From the NCBI GenBank assembly GCA_016508695.1, contig VNKQ01000006.1, positions 1,984,001-2,048,000 on the forward strand: a stretch of 64,000 nt of DNA. The letters are read 5' to 3'. Below are positions 42,950-54,646 of the stretch, one piece after another; positions within the stretch are counted from its first letter, which is position 1, and each line of letters starts with the position of its first letter. Source of the DNA: Hyphodiscus hymeniophilus (Eukaryota; Ascomycota; Leotiomycetes; Helotiales; Hyphodiscaceae). The position numbers and the translations under genes were made by a program. The notes under the pieces are model-generated. The model did no database searches. It was not told the origin of the DNA and saw only the letters and a program-made list of their open reading frames with translations.

Positions 42950-44522
42950 CGCCGCATGGAAAGTAGTAACGCAGCGCAGCTAGAGGGAAGGCAATTACAA
43001 GAAACAAGAAAAAGCTGGAAGTAGGCAAGATGTGCGAAGGAACGAAATACATATTAACGTTGAAGCCCACTTACATTGGATATTCCGGACGTGCGGTGAA
43101 CATACCCAATCTGTAGCTCTGTTGGCTTGTGGAGGTTGGAAAGCATGGAGAGAATATCTCAGAGGGAGGCGCAGGCGGCAGGTAGTATTTTCGTACAAGC
43201 CTCCCTGCAACTGCAGGTGCCGTGCTGTGCGGCTGTGCCTTGAAGATGCAGGTACTGTACGTACTGAAGTATCCTGGAGTCTGGCAAGCTCATTGTAAAC
43301 TATAAAGTGTAGAGCTTCCAATGCTCTTCCATGTCGACTTAATGCGAAAGTTCTCCTGTAAATGCAGCTCGCGATACTTGAGATTGAGAATTGGAAGTGG
43401 CTTCTTAGAAGTGTAATCTGGCAACTTGCTAGAAATGCCCGTTGTAACTTTAAAGTTGGTGGAATGTGACCCGCCGTAGCCGCTTGCACATTTCCAGCGC
43501 TTATCGCTAGCATGGCCCCCTGAGCTGATTCATTTCGTACCGCGCGCTATTGAATGGCTGCATCAATTCAATGATCAGTCGCGGTTAGCCGAGAAATAAT
43601 CGATGCGACTCTGTCTCTCACCTTATTCCTACATTAGGAAATGGCCTCTTCAGCTCTGGCAGGTTGATCTGAATTGGCTTGATTTCTCAAGTCACTCACG
43701 AAAGCCATCCGCAGATTCCGAGTGAAGAGGGCAATAAATCAGATAACTCCTGGGTCCATGCCTGTCGACCCGAATAACGACACCGCTCGATAAGTGCACA
43801 AAAACGCATCATATAAACTTCTCCGTCGTCGCTCTTGCGTCGCATACTGTCTTTCTCAAGATGAGATTGTTTGTTATTCCTGCTAGCCAGACTACCCTGC
43901 CAGGAAGATTACCACTAACATGGGATATCCAAACCTAAGACCGAGCGAGGTTTTGCTCTTGCAAAGCAACAAACGCAGTTCATGGCACCGCCGAGAGACC
44001 TGACACGATTTCTGCTTGGATACTAAGTTGTTTCGATACTCAAAACAGTTTGAGAATCAAAGCTCACTAAGAGACCTAAATAATGGACACATTTCAACAC
44101 TTGTGATATGACGCGAAAGGGGTTGTCCCAATACGGCAGGTGGGGGAATGTCGAAGCAAATTGACATCCCATCAACTTTCATTCTTTCCGAAAATGATTT
44201 CCGAACCAGTTTGATGTATTGTAATTTCTTCTTCGGTGTCTCTAGATGAGTACTTGCTGTACATTTCTCTGTCCTTGAGCATTTATGCTGTCCTATTCCA
44301 TTGTCATTCAGTGCCTCATCCCCCTCTTGAAGGCTCCACACAGCAGCAATCACCTTCAGTCTTGAATCAGATCTAATCGCGCCCTCGTCGGATGTGGAGT
44401 AGTTCACCCAGCCACTTGTGTTTCTATCTTCGTCGATAAATGCCTTGGTGCTTCCCGTCATGTAATTATCCAGGTTATACTTCAATTTCATCTCCTCAAA
44501 CCCGCAGTAGCACCTCTAATGC
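42950..44522. other. Intergenic with only a doubtful small frame
   Basis: 1.6 kb between two minus-strand genes. The ATG-started frame 44491-44057 is listed separately as doubtful. Antisense frames near 43000-43500 are promoter shadows. No repeat recognised. Confidence 0.45.
44057..44491 (-). CDS. Doubtful 144-codon open frame
   Basis: ATG-started frame beginning 32 bp downstream of the M50B gene stop, on the same strand, so it lies where that gene's 3' UTR should be. No family pattern. A short motif (KKKLQYIKLVRKSFSERMK) is basic. I rate it a weak candidate. Confidence 0.2.
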   Translation of the reverse strand: MKLKYNLDNYMTGSTKAFIDEDRNTSGWVNYSTSDEGAIRSDSRLKVIAAVWSLQEGDEALNDNGIGQHKCSRTEKCTASTHLETPKKKLQYIKLVRKSFSERMKVDGMSICFDIPPPAVLGQPLSRHITSVEMCPLFRSLSEL

Positions 44523-45521
44523 TCAAGTAGGTATAAACTTTTTAGAATCATCTTCTTGTTCCGAAAACGATTCGGGGAACGCGGCCAAGCCTGCTAGGAT
44601 ACCCGCAATCATGAAAATCAGCGATACCAACGACCAAATAACACCCCAGCACTGCGAAGAGCCTCCATAGCGCTTGGCGAAGACACTGGCGTCGGATTCA
44701 TTGACTTTCCGTAGGATAAGGTCGTCGCACTGTTGGCACTCTTAGCACATATCAGGGAGGCAAGTTGGGCCAAACGAACAATATCCCACACGGAGTAGAG
44801 GGCACTCATGACACCGATGAATAACTAAGTGTATCAGTTAGTTTGCGAAGACTTGACGCTGGGGATGAACTAACCACTACAAATCTCAGCGGCTCAGCAT
44901 GATCAATAAACCAGCAAGCGATCAGCAGTCCGATGGCAGCAAGAATTGTCCCAATTGTAAGCCAGTCTCGGCGTGCCCACCATAGCGTAAGCAAGAAGCA
45001 AACTCCCAGGACTATGCTGGCAACCTTGCTGGCCACAATATCAAATCCGCAGAAGATGAGCAAGCCACCAATGAGTGAACTTCCAAGGTAGCCTGCGGGC
45101 AAGGTAATCGCACTGATCCCTCCCTGCAAATGTGTGACCCCTCCTTCGCGAGGATCAAGTGATATCGACTTCACCCTTCCCCCAGTGCAGCAAGCTGTGA
45201 TGGCGTGTCCGAACTCGTGGAAGGCAATAGTAAGCATCTGCGAGCAGGACAATCAGCTAGAGTCCATCGTAGCTGTTGACTACTCACTTTAAACGGCCAT
45301 AGCGACCACCGGACGTAGGGTAGGTTCCATAGAAGCGCAATAACAACAGCGTATACAACGATCACACCCAGAGTTACAGCTTGGGTGTGGTCCACGCTCA
45401 AGCCTCGGCGCATGAGATGGCGGGCAGACAGCCTTGCCATTTCAGGGTTGACTGCACGCCTGGTAAAGTCTGTCAGGATAGCACGAGGGATCTCGAGAGG
45501 GTGGGATGTTAGAGGAGCCAT
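44523..45521 (-). CDS. Membrane metallopeptidase-like protein, peptidase M50B family
   Basis: Four exons: 45521-45288, 45237-44875, 44824-44780, 44729-44523; three 50-bp introns; 849 nt, 282 aa. The zinc motif HEFGH is at about residues 85-89 (IAFHEFGHAITACCTGGRV), followed by SLDPREGGVTHLQGG. Several membrane helices follow (PAGYLGSSLIGGLLIFCGFD, IVLGVCFLLTLWW, TIGTILAAIGLLIACWF, LFIGVMSALYSVWDI), ending with CWGVIWSLVSLIFMIAGILA. The third exon is short (45 nt). The order SVWDICDDLILRKVNESDAS, formed only by this splicing, matches fungal members. A proteolytic role inside membranes follows from the family; the substrate is unknown. Confidence 0.9.
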
Positions 45522-46580
45522 GGCAGTCGTAAGGGAATATTGAATGTCGAATGTTGAAAGAAGGTGTAAGAAAAAAGGTGTTGATGAGTTTCGTTGTGTC
45601 CTCACATTCCAGAGCGAGGCTACGTACTCCCCTCCACGAAAGCTCAGCCTCAGTATATTTTTAGACTCAGAATTCAGGGGACGCGAATCACTAGTGTGGC
45701 TGAGTGATCTACGGACCGAAGATTTGCCGCATTCACACATCTTTGAAGGCATCAATTGTCTCATGCACTGTTGAGAGTGATGGGATGTTGTAATGTAAGC
45801 ATCTTCATATTCAATTCTGGAACCTCCCAAGCTCATGCCAGGAATACACTAGGCAATCCTGCTAAGATACCTGAATGGTGAAATCCTCTAGGCGGCGCCC
45901 GAATTGATACTCGACGGATTCAGACGTTTCGAGACAGAGTCACGATTGTCTTCCTGAAGAAACTAAAAAGATGGAGGAAGTAATGAAAGAACTTATTTAT
46001 CATCAATTCGTTGTCAAAGTTTGCACAAACTTCCACTAGGCCAGGATTTGAATCGGAGGGTAACAGTGATGCTTTTAAATCAATCTACATGAAGAGTCCA
46101 AAATGTCTTTTCCGATGGCTACAGATTTATTTGATTGTTTTTACGCAGAAAGCTCAAATACGTAAAAAGTTGAAGTGGGCTAAGGAATACAGATATCGAC
46201 GAAAAGTCCATGTGGTGAATACCACCCAGTCTTTCAGAGGAGCCGCGAGTCTCCAATAAAGTCAGACAGTGATGCTAGACTAGAAAAACTTCTAGTGAAT
46301 GGATGAAATTAAATCTCGGATCGTTATCAAGGCGGAAGAAAAGACAATGAAGGGATTTAAGAACGGCCAGGAATCACTACATGATGACCTTCATCCGAAG
46401 CACGCAGGGCATTGCCAACTCAACCATTTTCATACATGCTCATCATTTAGCTGGCCTTGGAGATGTTACTTGATCAAGCCATACTACCAGTATTACCCAA
46501 CTCTTATGTGAACTCGATTTGAAACATACATATCGACTGTTGTCTGGAAGACATTAGAACTTTCTCCCAATCAGCAGATT
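45522..46580. other. Intergenic, divergent promoters
   Basis: 1.06 kb between divergent genes. Short open frames only. The frame open upstream of the M50B ATG is probably leader sequence. Confidence 0.45.
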
Positions 46581-47653
46581 ATGCCACTACGATCAAGCTT
46601 TCTCTGGGAGACATGTCGAACCGTGCGGCGGAGACCCCGTCGTTTCATCCTCCTTGTCACTCTTACTCTCGCCTTCCTCACCTACAAGTCACTTCCTCTC
46701 CTTCATCTCCTCACCGAAGACGGCTCTGCGGATGCAGTCAGAGCGTCAGTGTTATTCAACGATCCACAAACATACAACAACACACAACTGATCCCCAAGA
46801 TAATCCATCAAACATACAAAAACACAACCATCCCATTGAGATGGCAAGTACCCCAAGAAATGATCCTGAAATACCACGGCGATTACGAGTATATGGTTGG
46901 TCTGCTCCGTGCTCTCCAGATGCCAAATTGACCCGACATCAGTTCTGGACGGACGAATCAGCTCTCGACTTCATTGCCGAGAACTACCCCTCCTACCTCG
47001 AAACGTATATATCGTATGCTCACCCTATCCAACGTGCTGATGCACTGCGATATTTCGTCCTCTATCACTTCGGCGGGATCTATCTCGACCTCGACATAAC
47101 ACCCCGCAGACGACTCGATGCTTTGCTCACACTCCCCGCATTCGCATGTCTCACAACACCAACTGGTATCAGCAATGATGCATTGGGTGCTGCTCCCAGC
47201 CATCCATTCTTCCTCCATGTCATCAAGTCCCTCCAGAAGTTCAATAAGAACTGGTATTCGCCCTACATCACCGTTATGGCTTCAACTGGCCCGTTGTTCA
47301 TGAGCCTGGCATGGAAGGAGTGGTTGGATAGCGGGAGGAATGTCGGGGATGGTCGAGTAAAAGTGATGGTTCCGGAAGGCAGGGGATATGGATTCCTCGT
47401 CAACGTTGAAGGAAGAAGCTGGCAAGAGTCTGATGAAAAGATCATCTCTTGGCTTGAACGACACTATCTTTTTGATATCATTTGTTCAATCTTCGCAGTC
47501 TGTGTGTCGGTAGGGATCGCGTGTCAGTGCTTTGACTGGACTGCTAAGAAGTTGCGACGGAGACGATGGATTCGTGGCAGGAGGGGAAGGGTGAGGGGGA
47601 GGTTGGAGACTGTATGGGAAAGAGGGGCATGGGATGAAAGCAAAATGGTATGA
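46581..47653 (+). CDS. GT32-family glycosyltransferase, MIPC-synthase-like
   Basis: Golgi type II mannosyltransferase-like protein of the Och1/Sur1 group, which adds mannose to inositol-phosphoceramide. Exon 1 is 46581-46895 and exon 2 is 46943-47653; 47-bp phase-0 intron; 341 aa. The N-terminal signal anchor is RFILLVTLTLAFLTYK. The family blocks are LIPKIIHQTYKNTTIPLRW, FWTDESALDFIAENYPSYLE, HPIQRADALRYFVLYHFGGI and the DxD motif in YLDLDI at about 154-156. A C-terminal membrane helix (FDIICSIFAVCVSVGIACQC, about 284-303) and a basic tail follow, as in MIPC synthase catalytic subunits. Sur1/Csh1 type is the best guess; other GT32 substrates are possible. Confidence 0.88.
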
Positions 47654-48382
47654 ATTGGTGGCAACATTGGCAGGTAGCCATGGAGAGAATGCACCCTTTC
47701 CATCCTTCCTCTGTCCTAGCTTAGGAGTAGCTATAGGTGTGGAAATCCTTCACCCTCAAGCTGCATTATTCTGCCATGGACTGGCCGTCTTTGGTTCGGG
47801 CTGTATCAGCACGCTGGGAGTACATTATGCCCCCAAAGCAATTCGGCATTCCACACCAAAAAAGGTGAGTTCAATGCCATTATGAAAATGTAAAGAAATA
47901 AGAGGATGATGAGCAAACTCATTGCAAGGTTCGAAGTCCACGTAGTTGTTCTGACCAATCAAGACCTCGTATACGTCTCCTCAACTATTTTGTTGCACGT
48001 CGACTACTCCGACGGCCTTTTTTCGCCCTTCTACGCCCAGCGCGATCGACCTGCGATTCGCTTGCGAAAGGGGCGCGAAGGGGGCGCAAAGGGCGTTTCG
48101 AGCGCCCTCCGCCCTTTCATCTGTGGGCACAGTTGCAAAGCATTACTCAAAGTCTTTCACTTGATATTAAGCCCGCTTGAGCTTTGAATGAAACTGAACA
48201 TGAGCGATAAAAGATTTTGAGCTAGAAAACGGATGTAAACTTGTAATGTAAATTTGTTATGTAAAATCGGTTCGAACACAGCACGTGATCACGTCTCCCT
48301 ACTGTACCAAAACATCCGTCACGTCTTCAAATCGACGCCGACAACAACAAAAGATTCCTTAGTGCGCATCCGAAGCAACAAA
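47654..48382. other. Intergenic
   Basis: Between the GT32 gene and SPC19. A GC-rich patch at 48050-48110 has the look of short inverted GGGCG/CGCCC segments. A CACGTG-containing palindrome is listed separately. No gene. Confidence 0.5.
48283..48294. promoter_or_regulatory. 12-bp perfect palindrome ACGTGATCACGT upstream of SPC19
   Basis: Perfect dyad about 90 bp before the SPC19 start; it overlaps CACGTG, a bHLH (Cbf1-type) core. The match is direct, a regulatory role is inference. Confidence 0.5.
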
Positions 48383-49000
48383 ATGGCAAGCTCGACATCC
48401 TCTTCCGCAGCCTCCCTCAGCGCATCCGTCACATCCCTCCGCTCCTCCCTCTCCCTCCTCGACTCCTCAATATCCATCCTCGACGCCGGAATCTCGGATT
48501 TCCCGCGTCTGAAGACCGTGTTAAGCTCGACTCGCGTCCGTCCCTCCCTCCCTCTCCCATCTCCTTCCTCAAAAAGCTAACCCTCCCAGCATTTCGAGCT
48601 CACACCCCAGACCTCCCTCCAATCCGCCCAAGCATCCCTCCAGTCCGAGCTCGAGCCCGCGATCCTGACGCTCCTCGCGCGGTGCGAGACGCACATCGCG
48701 AAGACGGAGCGCAGACAGCAGGCGCTGATTGCGCGGTCGGAGCTGTTGGAGGGACGGCTGGAGGGGAGTGAGGTTGGGGCCGGGCTGAGGAAGCAGAGGA
48801 GTTTGGAGAGGTTGGTGAGGAAGGCTGGCGCTGGTGGTTCCCTGGCGGGGAGTGGGAAGCCGGGAGGGGCGGAGGAGAAGGCGCTTAGGTTGAAGGCGCT
48901 GAGGAGTAAGAAGGAGAGGTTGGGCTATGCGGTTGAGAGGTTGGGGTTGCAGAGTCAGCAGAGGCAGAGGCAGCTGAGGATGAGTGTTGCTGCTACTTGA
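48383..49000 (+). CDS. spc19: DASH/Dam1 complex subunit Spc19
   Basis: Outer-kinetochore subunit of the DASH ring that couples chromosomes to spindle microtubules. Exon 1 is 48383-48535 and exon 2 is 48590-49000; 54-bp intron with GCTAAC branch point; 187 aa. The N-terminus SLSASVTSLRSSLSLLDSSI, ISILDAGISDFPRLKTVLSS and TRHFELTP at the exon junction match Spc19. A helical coiled-coil core follows (AILTLLARCETHIAKTERRQ, ARSELLEGRLEG). The donor GTCCGT is weak, but no other site keeps the family pattern. The coding strand is pyrimidine-rich in the first half and purine-rich in the second. Confidence 0.9.
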
Positions 49001-49194
49001 ATTTGGGGAGGTGCGATTAGATTCGGTGTAGTTGAGTGCCTTACACAAAGGCTTTCGAGATCGGGGCTGTGGTTTCATGAACTGGGGGCGAACAGGCAGG
49101 CGTATACTGGTTGCATGGAGATGGATGAGAATGGTGCTGGTCTGGATTTTCTATACCCCGCTATGCTATGCAAAATGACATTTTATCATACACA

Positions 49195-50992
49195 TCAAAC
49201 TTTCAATTCTCTCCCGTAACTATCACCCCTCACAATTGAATCCGGCCTGTCCTTCTCGCTTACCACCAACTCCTCCAACCCAAGGGCTCCGAAGTCTTCA
49301 AATCCCTTAAGGCCTTGCTCCACAGCCCACTTCCTCCCTTTATCGCTCTTATACAGCACCTCGCAAGCTGCACCCAGGACCAACAATCCTGGAGGCCTCG
49401 AACCTTCTTCTTCGATAGCTGCTGCGACAAACTCGAGTGTTGTGCGGATAACCCTTTGGTCAGGACAAGTGGCCCTTTCGATAACTGCGCAAGGCGTGCT
49501 CTTTGGCCATAACTTCCTGCTCTCATCCACTGAGCCATCCTCATGCACCTTCTTCGCATCCTCAGAGTCCCAGGTCGTAAGATCCGCCACCAGTCCAGTT
49601 ATCCGATGTAGAGCCATCAAAAACACCACCGTCCGCGTATCCACAAACTCCGGCGGTACAGTGGGTTTCCCTTTCCGTCCTGTACCTGTGCAGATCAAAA
49701 CTTGGTCGCTGACTGCTCTTTGCGTAGCCGGTATACCTGCAAAGAGTGGTGCACTCAAAGCGCTGGTGATTCCAGGAAGAACACTAATTACTTCTCCATA
49801 GCCTTCTTTCCTGAAGTATTCGAACTCTTCTCCTCCCCTACCATAAATATACGGATCACCTTGTTTCAATCTCAGTACAGTCTTCCCTGCCTTCAAGCCA
49901 GCGAGACCGAGTTCTAAGAGCTCTTCCTGAGCGCGCTCTGCATTTCCAGGAAATTTACGTGCAATGTGCACTGGTGTTCGGCGTGGTATAAGATCTAAGA
50001 CTCCCGACGGGACCAGCTTGTCTGCGAGGATGATATCCGCACTCAAGATCGCCTTATGTGTAGCTCTTGTCAATAAATCTGGATGCCCTGGCCCACTGCC
50101 AGCAAGTATGATTCTTCCCATTCTCTCACCTCGCGCATCTAGTTGCGTAGTATCCAGTGGTGCAGAAATCTCAGGATCAGACGCATACGAACTCAATACC
50201 GAATCCACATCTTCGTCTGTGATATTCGCCAATCTCCGCAAGGGCCAGTATTCACAGATCTGGCTCAGCCAGCGTATCCTCCTATTCTTCTGAGCATCGA
50301 GATCTGCTTCCGTCACCAGCTTATTAAAGGATGCAGTCTGATCGATCGAATCTTCTTCGTCCAGATGTCCAGCCAAGGCAGCATGTGAGAGATGATCTTC
50401 CTCTTGGATCCGTCGCCGGATGGTTCCCAAACGAGTACATGCTAGCCCGAGTTGTGGAGGAAGAGAGGAGGAAATCTCCCGCCGTATTCGAGAGGAGAGC
50501 TTACACCCGCGGCCGTTAGTCGTAACGCCAATCTGTAGAGGTCCGTCGGTATGTGTGGCAAGAAGGCTAAAGGTACAGAGTGATGGAGCGTCTGCTACAT
50601 TGACCGGTATTCGATTTCGTCTGCAGAGTTGAGAGATATGTGCACCTATTAATTGTCAGGTAAAAACTTCAATCATCATCGCACAACTCACTCAATGGAT
50701 CTTTCGGTCCCATCGTAACAAAGACGGCATCAACAACACTGGTAACCTCTTCCCTTCCGAGTCGCAAAACATCTTCATCTTCGAAAGACTTCTTCAACCA
50801 CTCTACTCCTCCATTGTCGATCCTCTTTTGCAAGGCATAGGGGAGATCAGCAGTTTCGGCTGCGATGAGGAGAGGCTTCGCGCCGACTTCGAGAGATTTC
50901 GCACAGCGCGCTGCTGCCAATGAATTGGATCCAATGATAAGGTGAATATGCGATGTCGAGTCGATAGCTGCGAGGAGGGATATGGGCGCCAT
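49195..50992 (-). CDS. met1: Uroporphyrinogen-III C-methyltransferase (MET1-like) with MET8-like N-terminal domain
   Basis: First committed enzyme of siroheme synthesis, needed for sulfite reductase and hence for sulfur assimilation. Exon 1 is 50992-50692 and exon 2 is 50645-49195; 46-bp intron; 583 aa, close to yeast Met1. Residues about 1-170 resemble the precorrin-2 dehydrogenase fold: HLIIGSNSLAAARCAKSLEV, then FVTMGPKDPLS, IPVNVADAPSLCTFSLLAT and LQIGVTTNGRGCKLSSRIRR. The methyltransferase begins at about residue 276 with the blocks MGRIILAGSGPGHPDLLT, ADIILADKLVPSGVLDLIPR, LRLKQGDPYIYGRGGEE, VLPGITSALSAPLFAGIPAT and HRITGLVADLTTW. The glycine-rich NAD loop of the N-terminal part is degenerate, so whether it still oxidises precorrin-2 is uncertain. 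Confidence 0.92.
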
Positions 50993-51516
50993 GATCCCAG
51001 CCTATACACTTAAAGGTCTGCCAGTATTGGAAACTAGAATATCTGACAGATGCGATTTAAAAATATTGAATGGGATCAACAGATAGAGATGCGGCGGCAT
51101 TGGACCTCCAATATTTTGCCAAATAAGTTCGTCGTATCATAGCCCCTATCGAGGGATGTGTCTGTATGGTGATTTCAGTATCTCCAAGGAAATGCGATAA
51201 CGCTCCAGCAAATGTTTTTGTTTTCCCGCAGGACAGAAATGGCCCTTCCTCACGCCTTATCAAGCCAATCAGAATGTGTCAATTGCCACTTCCTTGACGC
51301 TAAAATATGCAGGCAATTGCCCCGCGGAAAATCATCTGCAAGGCTGACTACTGGGACACAACGCACCCAACATTTGTCTCTCATCAGCCTCGTTGCGTTA
51401 AGGACGAACAACGCAATGATCCCAATCAATCAACCACATTGGAAGTACCCATTCACCTGGGACTAGCCATCAAGAGAGGCAATTCCCAGCATCAAGTTCA
51501 ATCACATCGCGACAAA

Positions 51517-51570
51517 GACACAAAGTCAGTTAAAGACACAAAGTCAGTTAAAGACACAAAGTCGGTTAAA
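51517..51570. repeat. 18-bp tandem repeat, three copies
   Basis: Unit GACACAAAGTCAGTTAAA at 51517-51534 and 51535-51552, with one change (A to G) in the third copy at 51553-51570. In frame it would encode DTKSVK. No complete gene surrounds it. Confidence 0.9.
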
Positions 51571-51721
51571 GACACTTCGGCCACTGCCAGGAAAGATGTC
51601 CGAGGATCTTATCCCATCAGAACTACTCGAGTAGTGGGAGGTTCATAGAAACGCATTGCTAATCCTGGCTCATCAAATAGATCTGGTCCTTCGTCGAAAC
51701 ACCGTTTAACGAACCCGAAGT

Positions 51722-52380
51722 TCACTCTATTCGTGGATTTCCGGGAGCCTCCTCGAGAGCAAAAGTCAATCCTGGAGCAAGAATGACAAGCATCATCCGG
51801 AGGCCAGGAAGATCGAGTGGAATGGTCCAGATGCAGTCGACTGTCGTTATCCACGGGTGGATTGGCCAGAAGGGGAACCTCGTCACTTTTATGATCGAGT
51901 CGTCTTTTCCTCCCCGCATCAAATCTACCCCATCATCCACACATGCCAAGAGTCTCAGGACTTCGCACTCCAAAAGTTCAATCTGACGTTCACATTCGAG
52001 ATCTACATTAATTGCGAGATAGACACCGTCTTTCTCGACAGATCCCTCGTCATCAGTTATCTAGAGGATCAAATTGATCAATCACCTGGCGAAGTTTCAG
52101 CCACGGAGCTGTTCAAGCATGTCGAACTCAAGAGTGCAGTTATGTTATTGGCAGTCCTGGTGGATTGTAACACCTTTGGTGGCTGGGCAGGATTGGGGAA
52201 ATGACCCGTTGCGGTTCAAAAGCCATTGTTACCGCACCGGAGCGGAACTCCAACATAGACTGCCCGAACTGAAAGAACTCGTTCTGGTACACGATAATAT
52301 GCGTGACCTACGGGAGGTCAGATATCAAGGCAATTCGAAGGCACGTAACACGGGATTTCGTAGAACTAATGAACTATGAC
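51722..52380 (+). pseudogene. Remnant of a 2EXR-domain protein gene
   Basis: 2EXR proteins are a large, unexplained family in filamentous fungi with a start like FxxFPxLPxELRxxIW and a later block HxCRESRxxALxxY followed by IYxDxxxDTxxF. Here one frame has ARKIEWNGPDAVDCRYPRVD and EGEPRHFYDRVVF, then YPIIHTCQESQDFALQKFN and FEIYINCEIDTVFLDRS, which fit that second block well. The first block is damaged: FTLFVDF is visible in another frame at about 51721-51741. A third frame further on has LPELKELVLVHDNMRDL, the usual C-terminal block. At least two frame changes separate the parts. I could not place introns that fix them, so I call it a pseudogene. Confidence 0.65.
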
Positions 52381-53373
52381 GAAGATATCAAAAACTTCAA
52401 AACAAACCTCGGCAGACTGGAAGGGTCCCACATTCCGCCAGGTGGTGGCCATCGACAAAGAAGAATTGGCGTAATTGTTCGTACGCAGAAGAGAGAGAGT
52501 AAGGGAGGATTTCTAGACGCTATTGTGATGGAAGCGGTGTCGTTAGGGGAGTGGAACTTGGCGATCAATATTTTCATTTGCAATTTCTTCTTGTCGGCAT
52601 ACGAAGATTTTTGGTATACCCCTTCATGTTTCCTAAAGGCATTTTTGTTACTTTCATAACAAGAAGGAAGGGAGCATGTACAGCTTCACCACATCGGGCT
52701 CAGGAAAGTGTGGGTTAAGGAAGATCTCAACAGCAACATAGCAAAACAAGCACTTGTTTCCACACTGAAGCCGTACTAAAGAGAAGGTGTCACAATCGCT
52801 CAAACTGGCTGCAAAGCTTCGGACTTGATAAAGTCATCACTCAATACTCATGCACGAACCCAGCCGGAGTTATTGATGTTCCTCAAGGACGGCTATCGAA
52901 TATCTCAAGCCTTTTGGGTTATTTCGACAGAGATTTCCTAGGCAATGTTCGTTTTGAGTGCCAGGAAAGTAGAGAAAGACTATAAGGTAACAAACGAAGT
53001 AATGCCAATCCAAACACGCTCGATCAAGATGACACAGAAAGCATCGATCACCACCATGGAGAGGCGCTGGACTGATGGGTACTTCGAGACATATTTTAAG
53101 AGATTCTGAGGGAGGATACATCATCATTCGTGGTCATGTAAGCACGATTCCAGAATCCCAAAAGGTTCGATGCACCCATTGTAACGTTCAGCGAGAAGAA
53201 GAAACGCAAGGAGATGAAAGATATCGAGTTATGCAGAATGCCCAATCGGGCACTGACGGCAAGGATCGCTTCGGCGCGGCGCCAATTTTCACCTCTCATT
53301 GACTGAGCATTTACAACCATCCCCATCTCTCAGTTGCCGGCCCCTCTACATTCTCAACAACATATCCTTCATA

Positions 53374-54646
53374 ATGGCAGCAACAGCAAGCAGATTCAGG
53401 TGTCTGAACGCACCTCCAATTCGTCAAGCAGTACGGAATTTCCTCCCCACGTCCTCGACCTCGCGATGTTTCGCCACCGAAGCTTCCACACCAGAGCCGG
53501 CTCCACGGAGACGGCCAACATATTTCAAAGATAAGCTGAACACGGTCCCTTCATTCTCGGAGTTTGTTGGTCTTCAAGATGAACCTCTTTCGAACGATGA
53601 AGCCCTTGAGTTGCGTACAGCAATGGTTGGGCCTGCGGGGAAGAAAAAGCAGATTACACGATTACCCGAGTGGCTGAAGACTCCTATTCCCGACAACTCG
53701 AATTACAAGAAGATCAAGAAGGATTTGCGGGGGCTGAATCTGCACACTGTCTGCGAAGAGGCGCGTTGTCCGAACATTTCGGATTGTTGGGGTGGGAGCG
53801 ATAAGAGCGCTGCGACGGCGACGATCATGCTCATGGGCGATACTTGCACGAGGGGGTGCCGCTTCTGCAGCGTCAAGACTCTGAAGGCGCCCCCGCCACT
53901 TGATCCCCATGAGCCAGAACATACTGCGGAAGCTTTGTCCAGGTGGGGCTTGGGATACGTTGTTTTGACTTCGGTTGACAGAGATGATCTTGCCGATGGC
54001 GGAGCTAGACATTTTACGGAGACGATCATGAAGATCAAGCAAAAGAAGCCGAGCATGCTAGTTGAGGCCCTCACATCAGATTATGCTGGAAACTTGGAGA
54101 TGGTGGGCATGGTGGCAAGGAGTGGCTTGGACGTGTACGCCCATAACATGGAGACCGTGGAAGCATTGTCTCCTATGGTGCGGGACAGACGGGCCAAGTA
54201 CAGACAAAGTTTGACAGTCTTGAAAGCTGCAAAGGATGCTGTTCCGTCGTTGATTACCAAGACTAGCATTATGTTAGGATTCGGCGAGACCGAGGAGCAA
54301 CTTTGGCAGACATTGAAAGGTACGTTGATTGTCTGCTCTATGATATTACTGGCTAATCCATTAAACAATAGATCTCCGCGAAGTCAATGTCGATGTTGTT
54401 ACTTTTGGCCAATACATGCGACCTACGAAACGCCACATGAAAGTCGAAGAATATGTCACGCCCGAAACGTTCGAGCTATGGCGTCAAAGGGCACTGGACC
54501 TTGGCTTCCTCTACTGTGCAAGCGGACCTTTGGTGAGAAGCTCATACAAGGCAGGCGAAGCTTTCATCGAGAATGTCTTGAAGAAGAGGAAAGGTGTAAC
54601 CGTCTTGGCGGATGAAGCGACGGGTATGCAGAAGGCGATTGTATAA
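53374..54646 (+). CDS. lip5: Lipoyl synthase, mitochondrial
   Basis: Radical-SAM enzyme that inserts two sulfurs into protein-bound octanoyl groups to make lipoate for pyruvate and 2-oxoglutarate dehydrogenases and the glycine cleavage system. Exon 1 is 53374-54319 and exon 2 is 54372-54646; 52-bp intron; 406 aa, normal for fungal members. A basic, Ser/Thr-rich N-terminus (about 1-35) is a likely mitochondrial presequence. The auxiliary cluster cysteines are in VCEEARCPNISDCWGG (about C127, C132, C138). The radical-SAM cluster is CTRGCRFC (C158, C162, C165). Also family-like are VVLTSVDRDDLADGGA and SIMLGFGETEEQLWQTLKDL, then QYMRPTKRHMKVEEYV. The tail ends RSSYKAGEAFIE. Confidence 0.97.

Larger units (their letters stand above)
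50993..53373. other. Long region with a decayed gene and short repeats
   Basis: 2.4 kb between MET1 and lipoyl synthase. It holds the 18-bp repeat (51517-51570) and the 2EXR remnant (51722-52380). From 52380 to 53373 only short unsupported frames remain. Confidence 0.5.

Noticed and set aside
47929..47950. GGTTCGAAGTCC resembling a tRNA T-loop
   Set aside because: No matching acceptor stem, D-arm or anticodon arm can be formed around it.
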